From: Antitrichia curtipendula
Taxonomy: Eukaryota; Streptophyta; Bryopsida; Hypnales; Leucodontaceae
Length of the DNA: 64,000 nucleotides
Assembly: GCA_951230915.1 (NCBI GenBank)
Contig: OX579638.1
Coordinates: 26,678,696 to 26,742,695 of the forward strand
Direction of reading: 5' to 3'
Made by a program: the position numbers and the translations under genes. The notes beneath the pieces are model-generated. The model saw only the letters and a list, made by a program, of their open reading frames with translations, did no database searches and was not told the origin of the DNA. Below are positions 12,693-23,245 of this stretch, piece by piece. Each line of letters starts with the position of its first letter. Position 1 is the stretch's first letter.

Positions 12693-13848
12693 AACAATAT
12701 TGAGGACTTGCTGAGTTTGCCTTTTGTGTCCCAATTTCATTGATGCACAACATTTGTGAAAAAAAGGATGTAATGATAATCAATGAGAACACAAAAGAAG
12801 CTAAGATGAAAGGAACTAACTTAGCAATTGGGAATCTATGCAGAACTAAAGAAGATACAAGGGTTGTTTTAACCATGGAAGAACAAGCTAGCCACCATTT
12901 GCTTAAGAGCATCTGTACTTCTGTCTTGTATTTAAAAGGATTCATTGTCATCTATTGGACACTTAGTGTCTATAGTGATGTTGCAAGGTTAATACTAAGA
13001 GGACAAGAGCTATTGTCAAGGTACTTTGCCACAAATGATCCAATTTATGGACCAATTGATATAGGTGTATTTGATATTCCTCATTTTTGTATTTGTCTTA
13101 AAATTCATCCATTGGCCACTTTTGGTTTTAGTGCCCTTTTAAAGTTAAACTTAGCCTCTATGAGCAATAATACACAATCCTTTGTAGCACATTGCCATTG
13201 ATGGCACATTGTTACATTGTTTAGGCATTAAGGTACTACCATCCAAAATTGTCCAAATAAGGATTTGAACCTTGTTCATATTATTAAATTGCAAAAATTT
13301 ATGTTGGATTTTATTGGTAGTCGACAAGCAATTGTAGATGCTTCTAGTATACATTTTTTGGATAACATATGAATAAACTATATAAGTTTTCTTTTTAAAT
13401 GTTGAACATTGATGTACCCAAAATTGACCCTGGGCTTTTATAAATAAAAATTGTACAATTCAGGCAAGAATTTTTAGGGGGGGGAGAAACAATTTAGGAT
13501 TAGATACTTCTTATCTTTTAAGAATGGTGCCACTCCTCACCAGAAATTGTAGTGAGGTGGTGCTAGCCTTACACTTCTTGCCTATAAGAGGTGACACTAG
13601 ACTCTTAATGAGGTTTAAATAAATGTTGATATTTAAATATTGACTTTAATATTTTAGGACCTAAATATTTTTGTGAGTTTTTGCACATTTTTGCTTGTAT
13701 CCTTCTACAAATATATCAATTACATCAATTTCATCAAATTAGTGATAACAGAAGTTTGTTATTTAACCCTTTATGACCGAAGGATTTGGAAAAAATGCAA
13801 CTTTTTTGAAGTTTGTATCAAAGAAGATAATATGAAGCATAAAATTTG
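12693..13848. other. AT-rich spacer with weak similarity to the array unit
   Basis: On the minus strand at 13,151-13,354 the decayed frame reads CLSTTNKI, then QFNN and TILDGSTL. At 39,669-39,890 the minus frame of the array unit reads LLSASNKI, then QYNN and AILGVVTL, in the same order and spacing. The nucleotide similarity continues to about 13,450. I infer an old, decayed copy of part of the array unit, possibly of a former coding sequence. No intact gene is visible. Confidence 0.4.
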
Positions 13849-14023
13849 CAAATGTTAAAGATAGAAATTATACATTTGATAAATTCTCAAAGTTAAAATT
13901 TCAACTCATTTGAAGCAAATCTATTGTTAGATCTTTAAAACTATTTATAGATTTACTTCAAATGAATTGAAGTTTTAACTTCAAAAATTCATCAAATGTA
14001 CAATTTCTATCTTTTAACATTTG
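13849..14023. mobile_element. Fold-back MITE, 175 bp
   Basis: The sequence starts CAAATGTTAAAGATAG and ends CTATCTTTTAACATTTG. The arms pair through ATACATTTGATAAATT and TTCAACTCATTTGAAG with their complements, leaving a loop of about 25 bp. Pairing may extend about 10 bp further on each side. No coding content. Confidence 0.75.
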
Positions 14024-14543
14024 AAAATTTATATCATTGGTCAAGTCTATAGTTTTGATTGATTTGTGAAAAAGGCATAAAATATAAATATGAGAACATG
14101 AACACTTTTTTAAATAGTAAACTTTCCAACAATAGGCATATACAAAATAATTTGCTCTATTTTCCTTAATAATTTTATTTGACTATAAAAAAGACAATCC
14201 AAACTAGTTTTGACAAAAAATAAAAAGTTAAAAAAATATATTTTCTTCCTGAAAACATTGCTCAAAGTTAGGCATTGGTTGATTGGATTTTTAATAGAAG
14301 CCTAGCTACACACCGTTGTTAGAATAAGACAATGTCCTATAATATTGGGCAATGTTGCCTTGGCTTGCTATTAAGGATCTATACAAAAGTGAACCAATCA
14401 CTCAACATTTCATGATAGAAAAATAAATATGTCAATTTTGAAATTGTGCCAATCCCAAATAAAGATCATGATATTATAATAAAGCTATTTGCATTTATAT
14501 ATGAGGATTAGAGAAAAAAAAAAATTTGTTCATTTAGACATAA
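14024..14543. other. AT-rich spacer, nothing recognised
   Basis: AT-rich DNA with no coding frame. Its last eight bases (14,536-14,543, AGACATAA) are the left target-site duplication of the next element. Confidence 0.5.
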
Positions 14544-15127
14544 CCCGGGGAGGTCACTCTCACTACATTTGGGGTACCCATGTGTGGCGGAGTGATTTTT
14601 TGACCGCCTATTTATTTTTGAATAAACTATAATTTCATCCTAAAATTTTGAACTTTGTTTAACAATGACTAAAGGTTTCTGTTGACAAAAATTTCAATTC
14701 CAAATAACATAAGATATATTGTCTAGAAAGGGTTGAAAAATGAATTAAAATGGCATGTTCTCCAACTAAAATATTTATAGAGCTCACATGAAGATGACTA
14801 TTGCATCAATATTCAACCAAAATAAACTTTCAATAGAAAGCTATTCTATAGAAATTCTTTTTTATTTTTTTCATTCTTTTTTTATATAATATAGGGGTGT
14901 GAAAGTTATTTTCAGCTTTACAATGTATCTTTTTTCTTAAAAAATTTATAACTAATTACTATTAGCATAAAAAAATACCAATAATTCAAAACATAAACTT
15001 TTAAAGTAGTAAAATCTATCCATAATTTTTTTTTTTAAAACAACTAAATTTTAAGATGTATTACATGTATTACATATTCCTCCGCACGCGGGGAGTGTGG
15101 GGAAATGCGGGGAGTGTCCTCTCCGGG
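14544..15127. mobile_element. 584-bp MITE with perfect 8-bp TSD
   Basis: AGACATAA occurs directly before 14,544 and directly after 15,127. Between them, the left end reads CCCGGGGAGGTCACTC and the inverted right end reads CCCGGAGAGGACACTC. The inverted similarity continues for about 47 bp, into GTGGCGGA and GTGCGGA. The termini are GC-rich while the interior is strongly AT-rich and non-coding. An 8-bp duplication fits the hAT superfamily, but the CCCGG ends are not the usual CAGGG-like hAT termini, so the family is open. Confidence 0.85.
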
Positions 15128-16948
15128 AGACATAAACACATTCATGTACTTGTTTTAGCAATATGGGCAATTTCATTAAAACAACATTATTAAGCTACTT
15201 TGACAATTTTTACGGTTCAGATTGGGCGGTATGAAATGTATAATTGTCTTAGATGTCCAAAATCTATACCATTCCTAGATGTCTGAAATCTACACCTATT
15301 CTAGATGTCACTTTAACGTTTTAGACCATGTCTAAAATCTACACTACTCTTAGATTTTTGAAATCTATACTTGTTCTAGATGACACTTTCACAGTTCAGA
15401 CCGGGTAGTTTGAAAAAATAGCATATGGAATACAACCATTTTAACAAAATTTTCCATCAATATAATCTTACTTTGAAATTTTAAGGTGGTATTTGGCCAT
15501 TTCATTTGCAAGACTCAATAATAGAGGATATTTTGCAAAATTTTCAAATTCACATACTATAGATTTTTACTTTCGAAAGAAATTGCAATGAAGTAAAATC
15601 TTCTTTTACAGTCAATATTTATGTTGGTATATGCAAACAAAAATTAAACACAACTTGTCCTTTTGAGCCTTGGAAGACTCAAAAATAATATTATAAAAAA
15701 TCATCATCATAATTTTCAAACAAGAAAAGGACCCTTTTAATAGCTCAGGACCGCTATTTTAGAATCATTTATTAAGATACTCTTAACCCATAAAGGACCA
15801 GATCCTAACCATTGTGAAATGGTTAATCATTGTTTCTAAGTAAAATTTAGTCTTTTAAGTCACGTTCAAATATCAATCTTATATTTTTAGTACATTTAAA
15901 TTATAGATTGTCTATCGCAATAAAAAATGATCATTGTTATAATTTTGTAGCAAAAAATAAAAACAAACTAATAAATATATAGAAAAAATAATCCAATTAA
16001 TTTGAAATGATTTCAGTAGGTAAAATGGATATCAATGCAATAAAATCCAATAAATTATTTTATTTTTACACCCAAAACAATGAAATACCTTGGCAATCAA
16101 CGGTGCTAGTATGTGAGCCCAAGAATGCGAGCTTGTGAGCATTGAGCCTACAATATAGGTACCTATAATATAGATACCACACACTATAGAAGGTGTATGT
16201 ATCATAAACACCTATAATATAGATATTTGTAACATATATATCCTATAATTATAGACAATTTCTATAGTATATACACCTATAGTATAGGTGTGTAGTATTC
16301 TAAGCTCACGGGCTCACACTCCTATGCTCACATAATAGCAACCCTCCCTTGGCAATGACCCTCAAGTTAAATTTCACTATTAAGTTGAATATATCCTATT
16401 ATATAATTGATGTATAAAACTTTGGTATTTGTATTTTTCAAAAAATATGTTTTCTATCAATTTTGATTTTTCATAAATTTGGATGGAAATTCAAATAATT
16501 TTGATCTAAAAAAATTAAAAAATAGATTTTAAATTTTTTTTAAATTATAATATATACATAAGAATAAATTGGTATATTTTTAACATAAATATAAGTGAGA
16601 ATGAAAAACATAATTGTGTAGATTAAGTTTATAATACCATTTTTTAAAGAAGAAAATTTGAAAAAAACACCCACAATATTGTGTAATTTGGATTTTTTTA
16701 ACATTTGAAGCTTGCACTTGCAATAATTTGTTCAATTTTTGGATTTTCCAAAATTTAAAGATTAAAGTGAGCCAAAACTTGTCAAGCTTCATATTCTTAA
16801 TTTGAATGAAAAATGGATAATTTGAAAGCTACAATTAAGGTTGACCAAGGCACATCCCTTTTTCAAGGATGTGCGGACCTTTATAGGTTAAGAGAGGGTC
16901 CGGCCATGTTAAGAACCACTTATCATATCCATGGATATAATGTAGACA
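15128..16948. other. AT-rich spacer with TATA-rich simple repeats
   Basis: No gene was recognised. At about 15,250-15,400 the phrase (G/A)ATGTC-CAAAATCTA-AC recurs three to four times as a degenerate tandem repeat. At about 16,150-16,300 there is a run of TATAGGT/ACCTATA-type words forming many short palindromes. Confidence 0.45.
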
Positions 16949-17159
16949 CTATAAGGAACCTGCGTCTTAGGTGACGAGCCCAAATTTTTTTAAATGGATT
17001 TTAGGTGACATCTAGTGCAACAATCTATGTTTTTATGTCAACAAAAGTGTTCAACGTAATATCAATGTTGACATAAAACATGGATTATTGCATTGGATGT
17101 CACTTAAAATTTGTTTAAAAAAATTTGGGCTCGCCACCTAAAACGCGGGGTTCTTATAG
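16949..17159. mobile_element. Fold-back MITE, 211 bp
   Basis: The element begins CTATAAGGAACC and ends GGTTCTTATAG. The arms of about 90 bp pair through GAGCCCAAATTTTTTTAAA and GGTGACATC with their complements, then ATGTTTTATGTCAAC with GTTGACATAAAACAT. The loop is about 25 bp. It could fold into a long hairpin RNA. Outer TA dinucleotides may be the target duplication. Confidence 0.85.
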
Positions 17160-17471
17160 TAAGAACATCCTAATGCCATCAATTACCCAATTTCAACATC
17201 TACTGGACCCTCCCATTTGTATCAGTCACCCACCTACTATCATAATCTTAGCAACCCTTCAGTCAACACCATGGCAATGAACTTGGAGAGGGACACGTCA
17301 TCATATGATTTAGCACATGTGGGTCTACTCTCCTAACGATGTATTGGCAATTTCGTCCCAACAAACTTTGAAAAATCACAGAAAATTCATTTCTTGTTGA
17401 AATGTCTTGATTCAACTTTGCAAATGACATCTCTCCAACTTTGCAATCTCCTAAAAGATACCTGCAATGAC
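17160..17471 (+). repeat. Decayed copy of the array unit, left part
   Basis: This segment aligns with 39,205-39,470 of the tandem array. Shared phrases include CCCAATTTC/CCCAATTCC, ACCCTCCCATTTGT and CCACAATCTTA-like text, then TTTGAAAAATCACA and ATTCA-TTCTTGTT. It continues after two inserted elements at 18,817-18,880 (TAGCTTCTCCAA-GTACCTAGATAGCAAAT). So one copy of this sequence lies outside the array and was split by transposons. Confidence 0.75.
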
Positions 17472-17890
17472 TAAGGTAACATGCTCTTAAAGCGACCATT
17501 TAAGGGCTGGTCCGCCTTTCTCACAGGCTTCTATGGACAGAAATATTTTTAGATCAGTTTTCAGAGAAAGAAAAATAGATGTGGAACGTAACACAAGTGA
17601 TTTTGTATTTTTCCAAGCATTTTTGAATAATTACTTATAAATTTTCAAAGATTCAGTTCATAGGCACCTATTTGTAACCGTAGGTCTTCCAAAATCCATC
17701 CACTTGCAACTTGTAAAGAGATGAGCAAAAATCAAAGACAATGATTGGCTCTTGCAATAGAAAAAACAATTTTTCCTCGATGCATTCAATTGCTAAACTG
17801 GTCCATTTAAGGATTCACCCCATCTCCATTCTCCACCTAAAAATAAGGGCAAGCTGAAGAAGATGGGCGCTTTTAGAGCACACTACCTTA
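17472..17890. mobile_element. MITE, 419 bp, ends TAAGGTA...TACCTTA
   Basis: The left end reads TAAGGTAACATGCTCTTAAA, and the complement of the right end reads TAAGGTAGTGTGCTCTAAAA. Both continue into GCG-CCAT, giving inverted termini of about 25 bp. A second, right-end-only copy lies at 19,682-19,745. The matching array position at about 63,681-63,700 (GTTGACAAGTAGCTTCTCC) lacks it and shows the empty site. Flanking TAA/TTAA suggests a Tourist/Harbinger-type 3-bp target, but the neighbouring insertion blurs this. Confidence 0.75.
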
Positions 17891-17891
17891 A

Positions 17892-18816
17892 CCCCTAAAC
17901 GTCGGAGACTATGTTTTCACCCAAAACAGTCCAAAACTGCCATTTCTGATACAAGCACCAAATTTTAGATAAAAAAAACATTTTTGGACCAAGTAACCGT
18001 ATGATCTTGTAGTAAACTAGTTTGGAAATATGTGGAAAAAATTTCAGAATTTTTCACCGTGTAGATTGCAAGATTTTAACGTTTGAAGTGACAAAACTCA
18101 TTTTTTTAGCCCTGTAAAAATACGGGCAGCTGCACTTCACAAGGTCACATTTGTATGAAAAAATTTCCAAAATGATTGTGCTTCTTTGGATTCATTCTTC
18201 AAGGCAAGTTGGCTACATGCTTAAAAAATTTTAGATCATTTGGAATTGTACAACACATAGAAAAAGTATAGCAAGTAGAAAGAAGTAGAGAATGATTCAA
18301 AACACTAAATTGTTAAGAATTTAATTATAAAATTGAAAAATTCTAATCCCAACGGTGGTAATATAGTAATAAACAATTTACATTATATGCTTCTTTTTTT
18401 TCAAAAAATATTAAAAATTGAGTTAAATTAAAGACTCCAAAGTTTATTTTTGAGTAGGGAATCCATAACTACCCGCAAACTAGAGCACCTCATAACTTTC
18501 AACTCATAAATCAAAATGGAATGATTCAAAGCTTTCCAAGTATATATAAATTTAAAGAGCCAATTTCAAATTTTTATTTTTGAAAAAAAAAAAATTTAGA
18601 TTTTTTTTGAGGCTGCCCGTCGAGCATTGAAAATTACAGATCATGCAATAACTTTTGAACAATGAAGTCAAAAGTTATGAAAATTGTTGGGCCTTAAAGA
18701 TAAACCTTGTCCCCATATTGTGTGAAAATTTCAGCAAAAAACAATAAAAACTCCATAGGCAATGAGCTGCCCAAAATCGCTATGTTGCCAAAAAAGGCAG
18801 TTTGGACGTTTAGGGG
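17892..18816. mobile_element. 0.93-kb element with CCCCTAAACGTC inverted ends and TTAA flanks
   Basis: The left end CCCCTAAACGTC and the right end GACGTTTAGGGG are perfect 12-bp inverted repeats, and TTAA lies immediately outside both (17,888-17,891 and 18,817-18,820). A TTAA duplication would indicate a piggyBac-like insertion. If the terminal base is A instead, the flanks are TA, as for Tc1/mariner. The interior is AT-rich and non-coding. The copy at 1-411 shows it is a family. Confidence 0.8.
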
Positions 18817-18880
18817 TTAATAGCTTCTCCAAGGTACCTAGATAGCAAATCTGCAGGGTACTAGTAGGCATGTTCACTTC

Positions 18881-19681
18881 ACGTGCTAGTTGTGCTTCCG
18901 GGAGAATCCTTGTGATTCAATTTTCCTTTTTTTTGCAATTTTCCTGTTTTTGTAAGATGAGATGCTGCCATGGACGGCATGATTCAATTGCCTAAACCCT
19001 AAACCAGAAATGGGCAGGATCCAATCTGACTTCCAAAGCACACCAGGTTCATCAAAAGTTTTTGCAACGATTTTGGGTGATTTGACAGGTCATCATCATC
19101 GTGTACTTTTTTATCACATGAAACAATCTTGTGTTTCAAGGCATGTGCAAAGATTCCCAGGCAAGTTTCTTGTGAGTTAGTTTCATTTGTGATTCACCTG
19201 TTATTAATAATGTCTATTTGAGTCTTCAAAACACCTAACAAAAAATAATGTGAAATCCATAAAGTGTATGCAATGCAAGACCAAGAGTTGGAGTTTGAAA
19301 AAAATCCAGGATGAAACTCCTTGGAGCACCCAAATTGGGGTGTGATAGAGGTGGATTTTTTTGTGTGTTTTTGTACTATTCTTAGTTAAGCCTTCTTGTG
19401 ACACCAAGGGTTAGATTTAGCACCTTCATGTCGAAATAATTTGGTTTTGGCATTTGGACAATTCGGACAGTTTGATTTGATTTTCTTGACTTTGGTCATG
19501 CTACTCCATCTAGTTTTTCCTTACCTTGATGAAATGATTCTTTGTTTTTTTCTACTTAGACATGAATGTGTTCTTTTTCCCAAAATATTCTCAAGAATAT
19601 TTTTTGAATATTCAGAATTTTTAACAATGAAAATTTCTCAAATTTTCAGAGATAGTTGTACAATTTTTCATATTTTAGACA
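18881..19681. other. Spacer, no gene recognised
   Basis: No conserved coding frame or structured repeat was identified. The flanking AT-rich pattern continues. Confidence 0.45.
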
Positions 19682-19745
19682 TGCTCCAATTTCTCCACCT
19701 AAAAATAGGGGGGGTTGAAGAAAACGGGCGCTTTTAGAGCACACT
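19682..19745 (+). repeat. Right-end fragment of the TAAGGTA MITE family
   Basis: The sequence CTCCACCTAAAAATAGGG, then GGGCGCTTTTAGAGCACACTACCTTA, matches 17,826-17,890. No partner left end was found upstream, so this copy appears truncated. Confidence 0.7.
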
Positions 19746-20864
19746 ACCTTATACAAAAAAATTCCAACTTGCACTAATTCGAAATAGTGCGACTTTGACA
19801 AATTGCTTACAGGGAGTCAACGAAATCACTGACTTAAGTGGCTCCAAGAACCTTGAGTGGCTACAGGTCCATTCTCACCTGGCCTTACGGGGGGTGGAAC
19901 ACCGGTGGTAGGTGGCAGCTCGAGCGTGCTAGTTCAGACCAGGCGTTGGTGTTACACCCGAACCTACGTGGATGCCTCGGTGGCACATCCATAAACACGA
20001 TGTTAGCTGAAAAGCACTGTCATGACTTCCGTTAATTTCGGTTTAACGAGGCGGTTTTACTTAAATTCACAATCTAAATAAAATGAAGATTTCAGAAGAT
20101 TTCGGAGAGATACTGACGCTGTTTCGTAGTCCATGCAATTACTGTCCACTACAAAAGAGCGGTGTCGCAAATTTTGGCTGAAGTTTCGCTTCGGCGACTT
20201 CATTTCACGAAACTTCATTTCGCCAAACATAGACATGAACTCCGAAGGAATGTGCGGAAGGAGAGTGTATAAAATCATGGAAGTGAGTTCACGTACCCCA
20301 CCTGCGCCGTCGTCAACAACTTCTGAAGATCCAAAGGTATGTTCTGATTTCGCTCTCTGCAATTCTTTGACGCTATCAAGGCAAACTTCTAGACCTGCAT
20401 GCACAAGTTCAACTTCTCGTTTTAGAAATTCATGACAAACGTTTGTTCACTTCACAGCAAGTCTCTCAAAGTTACAGTTGCGGATATTCTCATGCGGCAT
20501 TGACAGCATCTGCAATGTATACTTGAAATCGTTTGAAATGTTGTACCTTTATGAAGTTCGTTGTTCTGAAGACGTTCTTGTCCTCTCACTTCACCGCAAT
20601 GACCGCATCGACACTGTTTCCACGCCATCAGCTGCTCCGTTCCAGCACTCCTTTTCCGTCATTCTGCAAGCCAACGACAGGGAACAATACCGTCAATTTC
20701 AGAAAATTGAATTTGTAATCAAACTTTAAGTGCATGGTAGTCTACGCCTATACGGGTTTCTTTAGTTATTCAACCTCGACGTTCATTTTCTGCAAGGCAC
20801 CAATCTGCCGCCTTGTTTTCCATTTCAAACTTCTTTGTGTGCAGGACCGGAAGCAAATTTTCTC

Positions 20865-22776
20865 ATGGAGAATCGATTGGACGCCCAAAACTACAACACC
20901 CCGCTCCGTCCTACAGCTATGCCTGTCAACGGTTAGTACCTTCTAACTTCAAAATCCAATTCTTGCAGATGTAACGCACTAGCTAGAAAACGTGCTCACC
21001 CAACTGGACCGTTTGCTTCACAATTACATTTCCATGCGATTCCAATCCCGCGTCACTCTTTCCCTTGCTGTCCATGACAATGTAGTGAACTAGACCTGCA
21101 AAACAAACAAACACACTCCGATGCCAAAGTAAGTCAATGTCCACATAGAAGTTGACATCAAAGTTTTGGATGTGCTACTTACCTTCATCGTGCTAGACAA
21201 TTCTACTACGCCCGTGTTGTTTCTCGTCCATAGGACTCCATCTGTAGAACTGAAACTCTGCTTTAATGTTCTCTTGCTCTTCTGGATCTCACACTTCGGT
21301 TCATGCACAGGGGGCATTGCACTTCCGAGGCTTCCGATGCATCGAAGCGGGCCAACCTCACGGCCCACTACTGCAACAGCGAGACTAGCGTCCACCACCG
21401 CACCTCCGACCAACACCAGCCAATCCAAGCGCCAGAGAAAAGACAGAGGACCAAATTGGATGACGCAAGAAATTCTTGCTCTCATATGTGCAAAGCGGGA
21501 TATGTTTCTGCAAGATCTCGACACCATCGACGGGAGAGATTTAATGACGCCTGAGAACACGAAGTGGACCAAAATTTCTCAAGAGGTCATGCAATCCGGT
21601 TTCTCTCCTTGTCTACGTGATGGACCTGCATGCAAGACGAAGTGGAATCAGCTAATACCTGATTACAAACGCATTGCAGATTACTTCAGTCGAACAGGAA
21701 GGAATGTACCTGACTATTGGGAATTGTCTGCTGAAGAGCGGAAGGCAGAGAAGCTGCCTAAATTTTTTGCTGAAGAAATTTTCCATGCGATTCATGACTG
21801 GTACGGTTCTCGTCCACAAATCCAACCTCCACATGTGCGGGACCTCCTCGTTGCCAATGATCGGAACTACCAGCCGCATGACAATGGGCAACAGGACGGT
21901 CACGACGATCACAGCGAACCTGAAACGGACGATCCAATGGACATGCGCCCGCAAGATGCACCAGATGCTACCGACGAAAGCACTCCACCATCTTCACCGC
22001 ACATGGTGTCTACACCATCACGCCCTACACCGCCGTCAGCATCCACCGGCACGCCCATTTCTTGACCATTACGCGGTCTGCCCCTTGGTGTGACTCCCCA
22101 GCTCATTAGCTCTTCGGAAACATCACAGAGTGCAGGGAGAGTACGTATAGGGAACACTGCCGTGCGACGGAAGAACATATCGGGACATAATGTCATGGCT
22201 GAGGCCACAAAGGCAACATGTATTGTCATGGCGCAGCACATGCAGGATATTGCTGAATCAAGCAGAGATTTGGAGCGCTCCAAGATTGAAGTCCAACTCA
22301 AGCTCTTTAGTGAACAAATGTCTTATCAGAGAGAGAAAGACCTCAGGCTTTATGAAAATGCATTCGCGGCCAATGAGAATGCCAGACTTTCAATTGTGAA
22401 GCAAGGAGAGATGGTATCATGCTTAGCAAACTTGTCAAACGTGTTAAGTAGGAGCCTGATCGTGAACAACGGTCAAGCAGTTCCCATTGTGCCACATACG
22501 GCAACAAGGAACGAAACCAATAGTATCCCCTTCTACTCCCCTGCCTCTATGCAAACTTCGGCGGACACATTGAACCCCGGCAGCGATCCTCATGATCATG
22601 TAAACCCGAGCAAGGTGACCTTCAACGACACCAACCCCAACCCCTGCTACTCTGCTGCCCCTATGCACACTTCAGCTGACACAGTCATCCCTAGCAGTGA
22701 CACTCGTGACCACAGAAGCCAGAGCGTCGTGCCTGCAGGTGACAAGCAACATGAAGAAACTTGCACTCAAGACTGA
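20865..22776 (+). pseudogene. Harbinger MYB/SANT-like DNA-binding protein, interrupted by TGA
   Basis: In Harbinger elements this protein binds the transposon ends and carries the nuclease into the nucleus. Exon 1 (20865-20931) starts MENRLDAQNYN after a likely 5'-UTR intron ending at about 20,843. Exon 2 starts at 21311, and the GGTTAG donor and ACAG acceptor join in phase. The trihelix/SANT-like domain follows a basic patch (SKRQRKDRGPNW), with tryptophans in NWMTQE, TKWTKIS and TKWNQL. A long acidic, Pro/Ser/Thr-rich linker comes next. The frame then meets TGA at 22063-22065 but continues open in the same frame to 22776. The second part holds a helical stretch (SSRDLERSKIEVQLKLFSEQ). I infer one nonsense mutation in a single gene. 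A small intron that removes the stop is the alternative, although no good splice pair is visible. Confidence 0.75.
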
Positions 22777-23245
22777 ACTACATGGACTACAGGCAACACC
22801 ACCCTACAGCGGCGATGCTTCGAGCCCCACCCTTGGACGGACCTGCGTGCATGTCATAGAAGTTGGCATCAATGTTGAAGTAAGTGCAACAGACATTCTT
22901 CTTCGGCCCTCAGTCTCTAGTGTAGTCACAGACTCACAGCTCTTTTTCTTTCCTGCATGTCATGCAACAATGCGTGTTAGTATGGTAGTATAGGAAGTCA
23001 CTAGCAATCAGCATAGACTTTCACTACCGCAGTTTGTCAATATCATTCATATGTAAAAGAAAAAAAAAATTGGAAAAAAATTGGAAATAAAAAAAAAATT
23101 AGTTTAGGAAACCTATGGATGCAAAAAAGTCCCTGGGAGATGGACGTCAATAATTGAATGCAAGCATGTACTATGGTTTGTTATACACATTGCACCAATT
23201 CCATCACAGAAACACGAAAGCAAAGAAAGAAACTTACCAGTTCCC

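Noticed and set aside
12740..13201. 153-codon plus frame as a gene
   Set aside because: It lies in AT-rich repeat DNA, matches no family I recognise, and overlaps a decayed relative of the array unit on the other strand.
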